Source: Zygnema cylindricum
Lineage: Eukaryota; Streptophyta; Zygnematophyceae; Zygnematales; Zygnemataceae
Assembly: GCA_037447655.1 (NCBI GenBank)
Contig: JBBHKE010002555.1
Location: 354,105 to 418,104 of the forward strand
Reading direction: 5' to 3'
Length of the DNA stretch: 64,000 nt
Below are positions 34,683-44,724 of the stretch, one piece after another. Under the pieces are notes generated by a model. The model had not been told where the DNA came from. It saw only the letters and a program-made list of their open reading frames with translations, and did no database searches. How positions within the stretch are numbered: position 1 is the stretch's first letter; each line of letters begins with the position of its first letter. A program made the translations under genes and the position numbers.

Positions 34683-35702
34683 TGTTGAAATCACTAGATA
34701 TAGGGGAGGTATTTTCTAGGTCTTAATTAATTAAAATTGCTAAAATAAAAGCACAGGCAGCCTGGCTCCACCTTCTCTCTCCAGCCCCCATACTTGTTGT
34801 AGTCACTGAACGAGAGAGAGGGCGGTGGAGCCATGGCTGCCTCAGCTCCAGAGGCAGGACTAAAGAGTGACCTAAGTCACTCTCAACAAAAAAGTTGAGT
34901 TCGGCAAGACTCGAACCTCCGACCGGCAGAGCAAGGCGTAGCCATCAACTCTTACCAGTCTATCGTAGTAGTCCGTTACAATACATAGGGTTTGATAGCC
35001 ATTTAAACATTAACTACATCATTAATCCTATTAACGGAATAACAAAATAAGAACATATGAACTAGTTGGGATTTAGTGTGCACAAAAACAAAAATACCGG
35101 ACATTTGTTATTTTGGACGGCGAACATTAAAAGCTGGTTTGGATCCAACGGCCCGCACCATCGCCGGGATCCCTGAATGGCCGTCTTGGCGGTTTTCGAA
35201 TGTGACATGACTTGTCGACACGTGGCAATATATCATTGGGAAGCGTGAATCCCGGGGAGCATGAAGACAAGTCCGAAGGAGACAGATGTCACCTCCATGG
35301 CCTTGTTGTACACCAGCCGTACAGAAAGTACATCGGCCGTAGTACCTTTCTATACTATACAGTCTTCAGATTAGTTCGTACATCTGTAGATAGGGGTTGT
35401 GAGAGGGGTTAACGACTTAGAGGATTGAGAAGTAGCCGCCTCTCTCCCCACAAGCTTGTATGAATATTGACATCTTTGCCATTTGATAATTAATTGCCTG
35501 GTTGGGCATTTTCAGTGATTTCTTTTTTTTGTGGACTCAACGGAGTCCAGATTGCACAAGGGTGCAGTCACATTGTCTAGGGTGCAGTCAGATTGTCTAA
35601 TTGCCTGCTTAGGTAGCAGTGATCCAAATTGAAAGAGGGCTAGTCAAAAGCTATCTAGAGGCTTTTCGAATTTAGTGATCCAATAGGGGACACAAAATTG
35701 CA
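34683..35702 (+). repeat. 3' LTR of D2 (1020 bp)
   Basis: Starts TGTTGAAATCAC and ends AAAATTGCA, matching in reverse the LTRs of element L. It has the TATTTTCTAGGTCT, ACTTGTTGTAGTCACTGAA and GAGCCATGGCTGCCTC blocks, two short hairpins, the antisense tRNA-like module and a GTAC promoter block. The sequence to its right resumes E2 RT, indicating that D2 inserted in E2. Confidence 0.85.
34895..34965 (-). promoter_or_regulatory. Antisense tRNA-like module in D2 LTR, with T6 terminator
   Basis: The minus-strand B-box GGTTCGAGTC follows a degenerate D-arm. TTTTTT occurs within about 12 bases after the module's 3' end, in the loop of a CTCAAC/GTTGAG hairpin. Confidence 0.6.
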
Positions 35703-36414
35703 GATTTGTGGAGCAACGAGAGGAGAGTAAGGTATGCCGGCTGGTTAAATCTCTTTATGGTTTGAAACAGGCGCCTCGACAGTGGAATAAGAAGCTTGAT
35801 GAGTTTCTTACCGGTCTGGGATATATCCGGATCAGCTCAGATCACTCAATCTATGTTTTCGAAGATGAGAAAGGTTTTATATTTATTGCAATTTATGTTG
35901 ATGATTTGCTTGTTTTAAGTAAATCAATGGACTAAATTAATAAACTGAAAACCGATCTTAAAGGGAGATTTGAGATGAAAGATATGGGGGAGGCAAGATA
36001 TATTTTGGGAATTCAAGTAGAAAGAGACCGAAAAAGAAAGATTATAAGACAGACTCAAAATGAAGCAATAGGGAATATGTTGGATAAGTTTCAGATGGAT
36101 AAGGCTAATAGTTGTATAACTCCAACTGAGTTAAAGAAATGAAGTTTGGGGAGTGTGGAAAAAAGAGTCATAATCTTAGACGAAAAATAATGACATGATC
36201 AACAAAAGTTCAAGCAGACTATTCCTTACCAACAAGTAGGTGGAAGCCTAATCTATTTTATGAATTGTACCCGGCCGGATTAAGCTATATTTGTAGGAGT
36301 GCTGAGTAGAAGTGTAAATGCTCCCACTAAGAGAGATTTGGAGGCAATTAAGAGAGTTCTTACATATTTGATAGGAACTGGGGATCTATGGTTGCATTTG
36401 GGTGGTGGCAATAT
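35703..36414 (+). pseudogene. pol: Element E2 RT and RNase H fragment (left part)
   Basis: Closely resembles E (24540-25260), with YGLKQAPRQWNKKLDEFLTGLGY and YVDDLLVLSKSMD, then a stop. Further stops follow in the RNase H lead-in. It is interrupted after CAATA by a solo LTR. Confidence 0.8.
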
Positions 36415-37308
36415 GTTGAAAATAGGTAATTAATAGTTCACTTCTTTATTTTAGTTAGACTCTAAAAAGAGAGAGAGAGGATCAAAGACACACCATGGTT
36501 GTCGCGTTATTTAGAAGGTGGTAGATTGGAGAAAAAACATTTTTACCAAAATTGGTGCCACAAAGGAGATTTGCACCAGCGCCCGTATAGACACAATATA
36601 GCCGTACGCCTTAACAATTAAGGCGATTTCGAAACGATACATGTAGTTGGTTCGATAGATACATTATGTTTAACAAGTCAGCTGAATCATACCAAATTGA
36701 CGAATATGCGTATGTGAAACAAATCATGCACAAACGTGAATCCACACCATGTAAATTTAATTGATCGGACGGCCATCGTTCGAGCCCCCACCCGGAATGA
36801 GTTTTTTTGCAGCCTTTGGAGATAGCCTCACGCGATGCCACGTGGCGCCACATTATTGGATATCGAGGAAGATGGGACAAGGAATCATGGCTCCTGATTT
36901 GAAAGGCGTCACCTTGAAGGCCATGTCGAACAATAATCATACAGTAAATACTTCGGCTAGTGTACCTTTTTGTACTATACAGTGTTTCTATTGGACGAGG
37001 GTTTAGTAGTAGGTAGACGTGAGTAGATAGTCTAAGACTTAGTGAAATTTAGGTACCTACCTCTAAGAGAGCTTGTAACTATAAAGGTCATCTTTGACCA
37101 ACCATAATGACTGCTTAGGAGAGCAAATTTAGTGATTTTTTTTGCGTTCGGCTCAGAGAAATCATGTGCTCACAACGGTGAGGATGGTCACAATATTTCT
37201 GTGCATGGGTGGCACTTATTCAGTGAGAAAGTGAAAGGGGAAAATATTTTCTTAGAGGCTTTACATAGGCTGCCCATTCTGTGGGTCAATGGAGACCACA
37301 GAATTGCA
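36415..37308 (+). repeat. Solo LTR of family J (894 bp), TSD CAATA/GAATA
   Basis: Runs from TGTTGAAAATAGG to AGAATTGCA, matching the J and J2 LTRs. Flanked by CAATA and GAATA, a 5-base target duplication with one change. E2 RNase H coding continues across it, so the body was lost by LTR-LTR recombination. See the finding on the duplicated site for an alternative reading as J's 5' LTR. Confidence 0.75.
36554..36628 (-). promoter_or_regulatory. Antisense tRNA-like module in solo J LTR, with T4 terminator
   Basis: The minus strand carries CCTTAATTGTTAAGGCG, resembling a tRNA-Arg D-arm, and a one-mismatch B-box GTGCAAATC, then TTTT within about 15 bases of the end. Confidence 0.5.
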
Positions 37309-37440
37309 GAATACTGACATCACTACTTGGATTGATGCCAGTTATGGTGATGCTCCAATGAGGAGATGTACTCATGGATATGTATTATATTTGGGTGATG
37401 GGGCTTGTTTCTATAGTAGCAAATAGTAAAACAACTCCCA
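37309..37440 (+). pseudogene. E2 RNase H fragment after the solo LTR
   Basis: Continues TDITTW-DASYGDAPMRRCT to SSK with a stop. It shares the CTCATG variant with the E2 part at 46657, suggesting that the two derive from one duplicated copy. Confidence 0.7.
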
Positions 37441-37503
37441 CACTAATCGCAATCACTGAAGGTTAAAGAGGGAGCTAGAGCCATGACTGCCTTTGATGTT
37501 TGG
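37441..37503 (+). repeat. Short clade II LTR fragment at a chimeric junction
   Basis: Contains only the CTCCCACAC, AATCACTGAAGG, GAGGGAGCTAGAGCCATG block of an LTR, with E2 RNase H on the left and element J gag on the right. Confidence 0.65.
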
Positions 37504-40500
37504 AGATAGCAAACAGTTGTAAAGCAGCAACAGTTGGCAGAAAATATGATTGTAACCTATACTTATAAAAGAGGAAGCATGAACAATTATTGCAATGATC
37601 TAAGAGATTTATTTGGAGAACTAGAGTGTGCAGGTAACTCATGGTCTGAGAGTTAAAGAGTAAACACCTTGATTATGAAGTTACTTGAAGAGTATGAGAA
37701 TATCATTAACTGGTTGTAGAATATAGGAGATAGTAATTGGAATTGGGATGATACAGTGGGAGTGATTGTTTGTAAAAGAAAGCACAATAGAACTTAGGAT
37801 AGGGAGTCCAAGTGTTCAAGCATTGGCTGTAGGATCTGATTGGCGGAAGCGTGATGAGGAGAAAGGGAAAGATCCCTATCGAAAATTTGGAGAAACAAGA
37901 CAAGGAGGTGGCAGATTTGATTGACATGGGAGAGGAACTCCTCGAGGAAATCAAGACTATATCATTTCTAGAAGAAATCAAGACACTATATAGCAGATTG
38001 TGCCAAACTTGAAAATCTTCGTTTGCAAGATGGACAAAGAACCTCAAAAGATGGAAGAAAGAGAAAGGCCTTCTTAACTCAAGTTCATTATGAGGAAGAG
38101 GAGGATGCGACCGAACCCGAAGAAAAGCTTGAGGAGCTCCTTCCCAATCCGAAAAACCATTGAGAAGCATGTCGACATTCCAAGGAGACAAAAGTGTGTT
38201 TTCGGAGGTAAGAGGGATCCACCCGAGGATGGGTGGATCATAGACTCAGAAGCCTCAATGCATATGTGCAAGGATAAGAGGTGGTATATTAAACTAAGGA
38301 AGATCCCAATAGATGAGATAGAGTACGAAGATGATAGAGTAAAAACCAGTAGCCTCGTCAGATCAGTTGACTTAAAGGTTCTAGTTGATAGAAAAGCCTC
38401 AATTGTAATACTCTCAGATGTTCTTTACTTTCCACAACTTAGCAAAAACCTAGTCTTTACAACTGTCCTAGATGAAAATGAGTTTGAAACACAAACTAAG
38501 AAAGAAATTTTCACAGCCAGCTTTGATAATGAGGTTTATTTCATAGTTGAGAATGGTAGTCAAGGAATGTTCAGAATTGTACTCTATAATGAAAAGAGTG
38601 TTATTTACCCATGTGCAAGTGATATGATGCTTTGGCACAAAAGATTGGGGCATATGAATCTAGATAGATTAAAGAAAATGAAGAAAAAATGAATAGTGGA
38701 TGGTATTAAATTTGAGGATGATGAGACCTCAGATGATTGCAGTGGATGTGCCCAAGGGAAAATTCATAGACTTCCATTCCCAAAGGCAACTACTTTTAGG
38801 AGAGAGAAAGTATTCAATCTAATTCACACAGATGTTTGAGGACCTGCTAGGTATACTTCACATAGAGGGAAGAGATGGATGTTAACTATCACTAATGATT
38901 GGTCTAGATACACTAAGGTTAACATCCTCGGACATAAGTCAGAGGAATTGAAATGTCTCAAAGAATACAAAGTATGGAGTGAAAAATTACATGAAACCTC
39001 TATAAAAGAGATAACAAGTGATTATGGGAAAGAATACACCTTTAGGGAATTTGAGGAAGTTCTTAAAGAAGAAGGAATTCATCATGAGAAAAATGTTCCT
39101 TTTAATCCGGAAAAAAATGTAGTAGCAGAAAGAATTTAAAGAACTTTAGAGGATATGTCCAGAAGTATGCTATCTGATAAAAAGATAGGATTGCAATTTG
39201 GGCCGAGTCAATGAATTATGCTAACTACATCAAAAGTAGAGTCCTAACTTCAACAAATAAAGAGAAGTTCCATATGAGAGGTGGACAGGAAGAAAGCCAG
39301 ATTTGTCTAGTTTGAGAGTGTTCGGAAGTCAAGTCTACAGTTTGGATTCTGATTAGACTAAATGGAAACTTGAGGGAAGAGGGAAATCGGAGTATCTTGT
39401 AGGATATGATAAGAGCACAGAAGAATACCGAGTGTATGACTTGAAAAAGAGAGATATCATTTTGCTAAAACACATAGTGGTGATGAATGAAGTAAAGTCT
39501 ATTGATCCATTCAAATATAATAAAGAAGTAAATATCAGATTTGAACCGGATCAGCTTTTTTGACTTTGACTTTGGAAATGAAGAAAAAGAGGGGGAAAAA
39601 GAAAAATTTGCCAAACTACCAAAAGAGAAGGAGGAAAAGACAACAACCGAGGTAACACCACAATATGAAGTGGAAACCAATGAGGAGCTTGATGAGGCAC
39701 CGGAATTAGAAGATAGGGGAGCTAAAGATATTCTGAAACGGAACGCGAGGATGCCTTCCATACTGGCCTCAGACTTTAAAGGAGGAAGAAAAGTAGTAAA
39801 CGACTTCAATAATGACAAACAAACAACTAACTCACAAAGATGTCGCATCAGGATGAACCTCAAACATACTTAGAGCCCATAAATACCCCAGATAGTAGCC
39901 TGTGGATCACAACTATTATGAAGAAATGGCCTTCATCATGGAAGCCAATACATGGGAGTTGGTAGATTGTCCCCCGAACCGAAAACCAATTGGGTGTAAG
40001 TGGGTTTTCAAACTTAAACTAAACCCAGATAATACCATACAAAGATACAAAGCTAGGTTGGTTGCTAAAGATTATACTCAGAAAGAAAGAATAGACTATG
40101 AAGAAACCTTTGCACCTTTAGTCAGATTTCCCTTTGTCATAATTCTCTTAAGTTTAGCCGCACCAAAGGATATGGAAATACACCAGATGGATATTAAGAC
40201 GGCCTTCATACACGGAGAGTTAGAAGAAGAAATCTACATGAAGCAACTGGATGGTTTCATGGAAAGTGGAGAAGAAAGCAAGGAATGCAAACTAATAAAA
40301 TCACTTTATTGCCTTAAGCAGCCCCCACGACAATGGAACATAAAGCAAGATGAATTTCTGAACGGTTTGGGGTATACCAGGATTAGTTCAGATCATTCCA
40401 TGTATCTATTTGAGGATGAGAATGGATGATATTTATTGCTATTTATGTGGATGATTTGTTAGTTTTAAGCAAGTCTTTAGATAAAAATAACAAACTAAAA

Positions 40501-41450
40501 CACGATCTAAGAAGCCTGTTTGACATGAAAGACCTTGGTGAAGCAAAGTATATTTTGGGGATTCAAATGGAGAGGGATAGAGGAAACATAATTATAAGAC
40601 TCACCCAAAAAGAAGGTATTGGTAATATGCTAGAAAAGTTTCAGATGGACAAAGCAATGGATATACTAGTCCCATGAATCTGAAGAAAATATTAGAGGGG
40701 AGTGAACAGAGAGGAATATTGATTTTGAATGATGAGATGGATGAGGAAGAAAAGAGGTTTATAGAAAGAATTCCATATCGCCAAATTGCAGGCTGTTTAA
40801 TTTACTTTATGAACTGTACTCATCCAGACATAGCTACAGTTGTAGGAGTCCTCAATAGGAGTCTAAATGAGCCCAAGAAAAGAGACTAGGAATCAGCTAA
40901 AAGGGTGATGAGATATTTGGTGGGAACAAGGGAATTGTGGTTGCATTTACAAGAGAAGCACACTGACATCACTACTTCGAATGATGCCAGTTATAAGGAT
41001 GTGCTTTTAAGGTGGTGTACATCTGGATATGTGTTGCAAATTGTATCCGGTGCATGCTGTTGGAGTACTAAGCAGCAAAAAGTAGTTGCTCAGTCCACTA
41101 TGGAGGTTGAGTAAATGACTTCCTGTGCTTCTACCAAAGAATTAATGTGGGTAAAATCTCTTATTGAAGAACTTAGGTTCATGAAGTCTGGAACTCAAAT
41201 GTTTTTTGTGATAATCAAGCTGCTATATTTGTTTCAGCTAATCCAAAACATCACTTCAAAGCTAAGCATATGGATGTTAGACTAAGCTTTGTCACAGAGA
41301 AGGTTGAAAATAAAATCATTAAACTGGTTCATTAAACTAATAAAGAAATGATTGCAGACAAGATGACAAAACCAGTGCCTTCCCCTAAGTTGATTTATTG
41401 CAAGAAAAACTGCTGATTAAAATTGAAAAGTGACTAGGAATTAAGGGTAG
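37504..41450 (+). pseudogene. pol: Element J gag-pol (many stops), 5' end missing
   Basis: Begins mid-Gag at KQQQLAENMIV with SMNNYCNDLRDLF, followed by a damaged knuckle near 37980. The protease site is GWIIDSEASMHMC (Gly to Glu at 38240-38270). The integrase zinc motif is WHKRLGHMNLDRL with CSGCAQGKIH; the core shows SDYGKEYT (Asn to Tyr) and a broken Glu motif. The RT frame at 39902-40429 has TWELVDCPPNRKPIGCKWVF, HQMDIKTAFIHGELEEEIY and IAIYVDDLLVLSKS after a frameshift at 40426. RNase H ends near 41430 with DKMTKPVPSPKL. At least ten stops or frameshifts are present. Nearest relative in the window is J2. Confidence 0.85.
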
Positions 41451-41658
41451 TGTTGAAAAGAGGTAATTAATAGTTCACTTCTCTATTTTAGTTAGACTCT
41501 AAAGAGAGAGAGAGAGGATCAAAGTCACGCCATGGCTGTCGCGTTATTTAGAAGGTGGCAGATTGGAGAAGAAGCATTTTTACCAAAATTGGTTCCACAA
41601 TGGAGATTTGAGCCTGCGACCGTATAAACTCAATATAGCCGTACGCCTTAACCATTAA
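41451..41658 (+). repeat. 3' LTR of element J, left part (split by H)
   Basis: Starts TGTTGAAAAGAGG after AATTAAGGGTAG. It is interrupted after ATTAA at 41658 by element H and resumes at 45972. The two parts total 893 bases, matching the 894-base solo LTR. Confidence 0.88.
41595..41658 (-). promoter_or_regulatory. Antisense tRNA-like module of J LTR, interrupted by H
   Basis: The B-box-like GCTCAAATC and a TTTT run are present on the minus strand. The D-arm AATGGTTAAGGCG is cut by the H insertion within the A-box region. Confidence 0.5.
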
Positions 41659-41849
41659 TGTTGATATTTGAGTATTTTATAGGTCTGTATTAGGATAGAA
41701 AAAGAGCTGAGGCGGTCTGCCTCTAACTCCCCTTTCCAAGCCCCCATACTTGTTGTAGTCACTGAAGGCTGGATAGGGAGCTAGAGCCATGGCTGCCTAG
41801 GCTCTCTAGAGAAGACAGGGGGTAAATTAGGTAGACTTACCAAAAGTTA

Positions 41850-41930
41850 GTTGACGGACCCAGGAATTGATCCTGGTACCTACCGTCCGTCAATCCTCAG
41901 TAGCCGTTAGCTCTAGCCGTTATGTCTAGA
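41850..41930 (-). promoter_or_regulatory. Antisense tRNA-like module in H 5' LTR, with T4 terminator
   Basis: The minus-strand B-box GGATCAATTCC sits about 45 bases after a D-arm-like AACGGCTAGAGCTAACGGC. The paired CCAGG/CCTGG around the B-box would form the T stem. TTTT follows about 10 bases after the module's 3' end. Confidence 0.6.
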
Positions 41931-42219
41931 ACAGATATTACGATATATAGGGTTTGACAGATATATAAATCGTCATATGTAGATTAATCCGTTTAACGGC
42001 TAATAGATACTTAGTACATAGATACAGTTTAATTTAGTACGAAGTACGGAATGGGGGCAAAAACAAATACCGCGCATTTGTTTCGATAGCGAAACAAATA
42101 CCGCGTGTCGAATTTCAGCGGCTAGGATTGTAGCCGATTTTGATCGGACGGCCACGATAGGTGCCGCGATCACGGAACATGTACTTTTGGCGTTTTTCAG
42201 CCATCGCCACGTAATGTGA

Positions 42220-42470
42220 CACGTGGCGCGACAATGTTGGATTGCGGCGACTCCGGAGATTGCGGAAACAAATCCAGCTATGACACGTGTCGACAATTTG
42301 GCCATGTTGTACAATGGCCGTACAGAAAGTACACCGGCACCTGTACTTTTATGTACGACACAGTAATTTGATTGGTGCCGTACTTCAGTAGATAGAGTTT
42401 TAGAGGGGGAATAGGACTTAGGAAATTTTGGGTAGATAGCTGTCTCTCCAAAAGAGCACCTTGTATAAAT
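42220..42470 (+). promoter_or_regulatory. Promoter block of H 5' LTR: G-boxes, GTAC cluster, TATA box
   Basis: CACGTGGC at 42220-42227 is an ABRE-type G-box and CACGTGTC at 42284-42291 a second one. Six GTAC tetramers lie between about 42308 and 42390. TATAAAT at 42464-42470 fits a TATA box, placing RNA start near 42500. Response to abscisic acid or copper is possible from the motifs alone but not shown. Confidence 0.6.
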
Positions 42471-42819
42471 GGCTAACTTTGGGCAGCCATAACTATCAAT
42501 TTACTTGACCATTTTCAGTGATTCTTTTTGCTGCGGACTCAGGGGAGTTCAAGCTACACACGGGTGTAGTCGTTCAGAGTTTTTGTCTGCCAGGGTGGCT
42601 GCATTTCCAAGGGAAAGTCAAAGTGGGTGAATGTGTCCAAATCTCATATTCTAACTTTGCATTCTGTGGTGGAACTGAGCACACAGAAAGTGTTATTTCA
42701 CAGGGGTGAATCTATATTGGGGTTCTGACTGTCAAGGGGTCAGTCACTTGGGTTTATATTAACTTGGAGTCGGCACTATATAGATTAGCTTCTTTTGGAT
42801 CTGCATACTCTGAGGGCCA

Positions 42820-44706
42820 ATGGAGGTCTCAGAGTTTCAGGTTATGGGCCCACCATCTAGGGTGCCTATGTTCGATGGAACAGACTTCACTTATTGGGAG
42901 TTTACAATGGCGGGATTGCTTTTTGAGAAACACTTATGGGGAATTGTTTCGGGACAAGTGAGATGTCCGCCACCCGGCTTTGGAGGAGCTTACTATGGAG
43001 ATTCATCTGAGGCTGCCCAGAATAACAACCGGAGCTCAGATGCAACGGAAGGTGAAGGGAAAAGTCTTTCCGTGGATAGGGAAATAGGGGAGAAGGAAAA
43101 AGGGACACCTATGGTGAGGGGAGCTAGGCTCTCAGCTATGGTACCACATGTAGGGATTAAAACTGAAGAAAATGACACAAAAATATGGGAATACAAAAAC
43201 ACTATAGCAAAACATCTCATACTTAGATATGTGTCTAAGTCAATAGCTATCACTCTTTTAAGTCTAACTAAAGCTTCAGATATATGGGAAGCACTAATTC
43301 AGATTTATAAGAGTGAGACTATTCAGAGGCAGCAATTAGTAAAACAGGAAATAGATGCCTACGTTTATAAAGGCAGTAGCATGATAGAGTTTTGCAATGA
43401 TATTGCTGCGTTATACGTTGAGCTTACTAGTGCGGGATATGTAGAATCTGAGGAGAGTAAGATTAATACACTACTTATGAAACTCCCTGATGAGTACGAA
43501 AACATCATTTGTCGTATGCAGGCAATGGATGGCTCCTCATGGACTTGGAGCTTTACCATGGGGATAATTCTTGTGAGGGAAAGCACTTTGGAGCTTCGTA
43601 GGGGAAAGGACAGGGTCAATGCATTTTCAGCTGGTGGTGATTGGCGGAAGCGTGATGAGAGGAACGGCGGTGACGAGCGGAAGCGTGATGAGAGGAACGG
43701 TGGTGACGAGCGGAAGCGTGATGAGAGGAAGAAAGACAAAGGTAAACCTTATCGGAACTTTGGTGGAAAAAGAGGGAGAAGAAAAGACACGGGGGCTTTG
43801 AAAAAAGGGGTTTGCTTCTTTTGTAGGGAACCGGGTCATTATATGGAGGAATGCCCTTGTTTGGAAAAACTTAGAAGTTGGAATGTGGATGATGAGGACG
43901 AAGAGGAAGAGGAGAAAGAGGATGAAGAAAAATTGGAGCTTCTTCACATCGGTAGAATGGGGAAGAGAGAAAAGTACACAGAAATTGGACGAAGGCAACA
44001 GTGTGCTTTTGGAGGTATAAGGGAAGTAAAGAGAGAAGAGATACTTGAAGAAGTTCAAAATATTGAGGATAGTTTCATAGATATTTTGGAAACAGAAAAC
44101 TGGTCGGAAAGGGAGACTTCAACGGATTCCGAGGAAAGGGGAGAATTAATTCTAGAGGGGGTTTTAAAGGATAGGGGAGAAGAGAAATATTTATTGGGAA
44201 TTAAAATAGAAATTGATAGTGGAAAGAATTCCATGGGAGACAGTGAGGGAAGTTCAGAAAATGGGGTAATTATCATGGATAAAAATATGATTACGGAAGT
44301 AGATCTTATGAGGAACCTAGTGGGGACTAGTGGTTTTTGGGAATATTTGGAGGTGGATGGATTTGACATCACTACTTGGTGTGATGTCTCTTGTGAAGAT
44401 GTGCCTGTAAAAGGGTTATCATCCGGGTATGTGTTGAAGGTTGGGGATGGGGCTGGTTGTTTGAATTTCAAGAGGGAAAGTGGATTTAGTGTGGATGGAA
44501 AAGGGAAGAGGTGGATAAAATCTTTGCTCGGATTTATGAAAAATGGGATGTTAAATAAAATGTGTGATACAATTATCATTTTAGTTCATTTAATGCACTG
44601 TGTTAAATACTTAAGTTTTATGAAAGGAAAAGGAAAAAGGAAAAAGAAAAGGAAAAAAGGGAGGGGGTGTTTGTTTACTTGTTTGTGGAAGTTGAAAGGA
44701 AAATAG
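42820..44706 (+). CDS. gag: Element H Gag with collapsed Pol remnant (628 aa)
   Basis: Starts in the LTR as MEVSEFQVMGPPSRVPMFDG. A full clade II Gag follows, with an acidic/basic spacer (about residues 60-105), a 27-base tandem repeat encoding RKRDERNGG units (about 265-305), and the CCHC knuckle C-FF-C-REPG-H-YMEE-C near 332-345. The protease, integrase and RT catalytic parts are gone. In their place are short in-frame RT/RNase H remnants: KYLLGIKI, RNLVGTSGFWEYL, DITTWCDVS, SSGYVLKVGDGAGC and IKSLLGFMKNGM. The C terminus is Lys-rich. The unbroken frame, despite several deletions of pol, suggests the fusion protein has been maintained. Its function beyond Gag is unknown. Confidence 0.85.
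   Translation: MEVSEFQVMGPPSRVPMFDGTDFTYWEFTMAGLLFEKHLWGIVSGQVRCPPPGFGGAYYGDSSEAAQNNNRSSDATEGEGKSLSVDREIGEKEKGTPMVRGARLSAMVPHVGIKTEENDTKIWEYKNTIAKHLILRYVSKSIAITLLSLTKASDIWEALIQIYKSETIQRQQLVKQEIDAYVYKGSSMIEFCNDIAALYVELTSAGYVESEESKINTLLMKLPDEYENIICRMQAMDGSSWTWSFTMGIILVRESTLELRRGKDRVNAFSAGGDWRKRDERNGGDERKRDERNGGDERKRDERKKDKGKPYRNFGGKRGRRKDTGALKKGVCFFCREPGHYMEECPCLEKLRSWNVDDEDEEEEEKEDEEKLELLHIGRMGKREKYTEIGRRQQCAFGGIREVKREEILEEVQNIEDSFIDILETENWSERETSTDSEERGELILEGVLKDRGEEKYLLGIKIEIDSGKNSMGDSEGSSENGVIIMDKNMITEVDLMRNLVGTSGFWEYLEVDGFDITTWCDVSCEDVPVKGLSSGYVLKVGDGAGCLNFKRESGFSVDGKGKRWIKSLLGFMKNGMLNKMCDTIIILVHLMHCVKYLSFMKGKGKRKKKRKKGRGCLFTCLWKLKGK
42840..42854 (+). promoter_or_regulatory. Primer-binding site of element H
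   Basis: GGTTATGGGCCCACC directly after the LTR, identical to that of element E. Confidence 0.8.
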
Positions 44707-44710
44707 ACTA

Positions 44711-44724
44711 GAAAATAAGGGGAG
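44711..44724 (+). promoter_or_regulatory. Polypurine tract of element H
   Basis: GAAAATAAGGGGAG directly before the 3' LTR TGTTGA. Confidence 0.8.

Larger units (their letters stand above)
41659..42839 (+). repeat. 5' LTR of element H (1181 bp)
   Basis: Starts TGTTGATATTTG, ends GAGTTTCA. Contains the shared clade II blocks, the antisense tRNA-like module (41850-41930), G-boxes, the GTAC cluster and a TATA box. The gag ATG at 42820 is inside. Confidence 0.93.

Noticed and set aside
43365-44058. Minus-strand frames of 124-143 codons within H gag
   Set aside because: Mirror translations of the RKRDERNGG repeat and charged region of H Gag.
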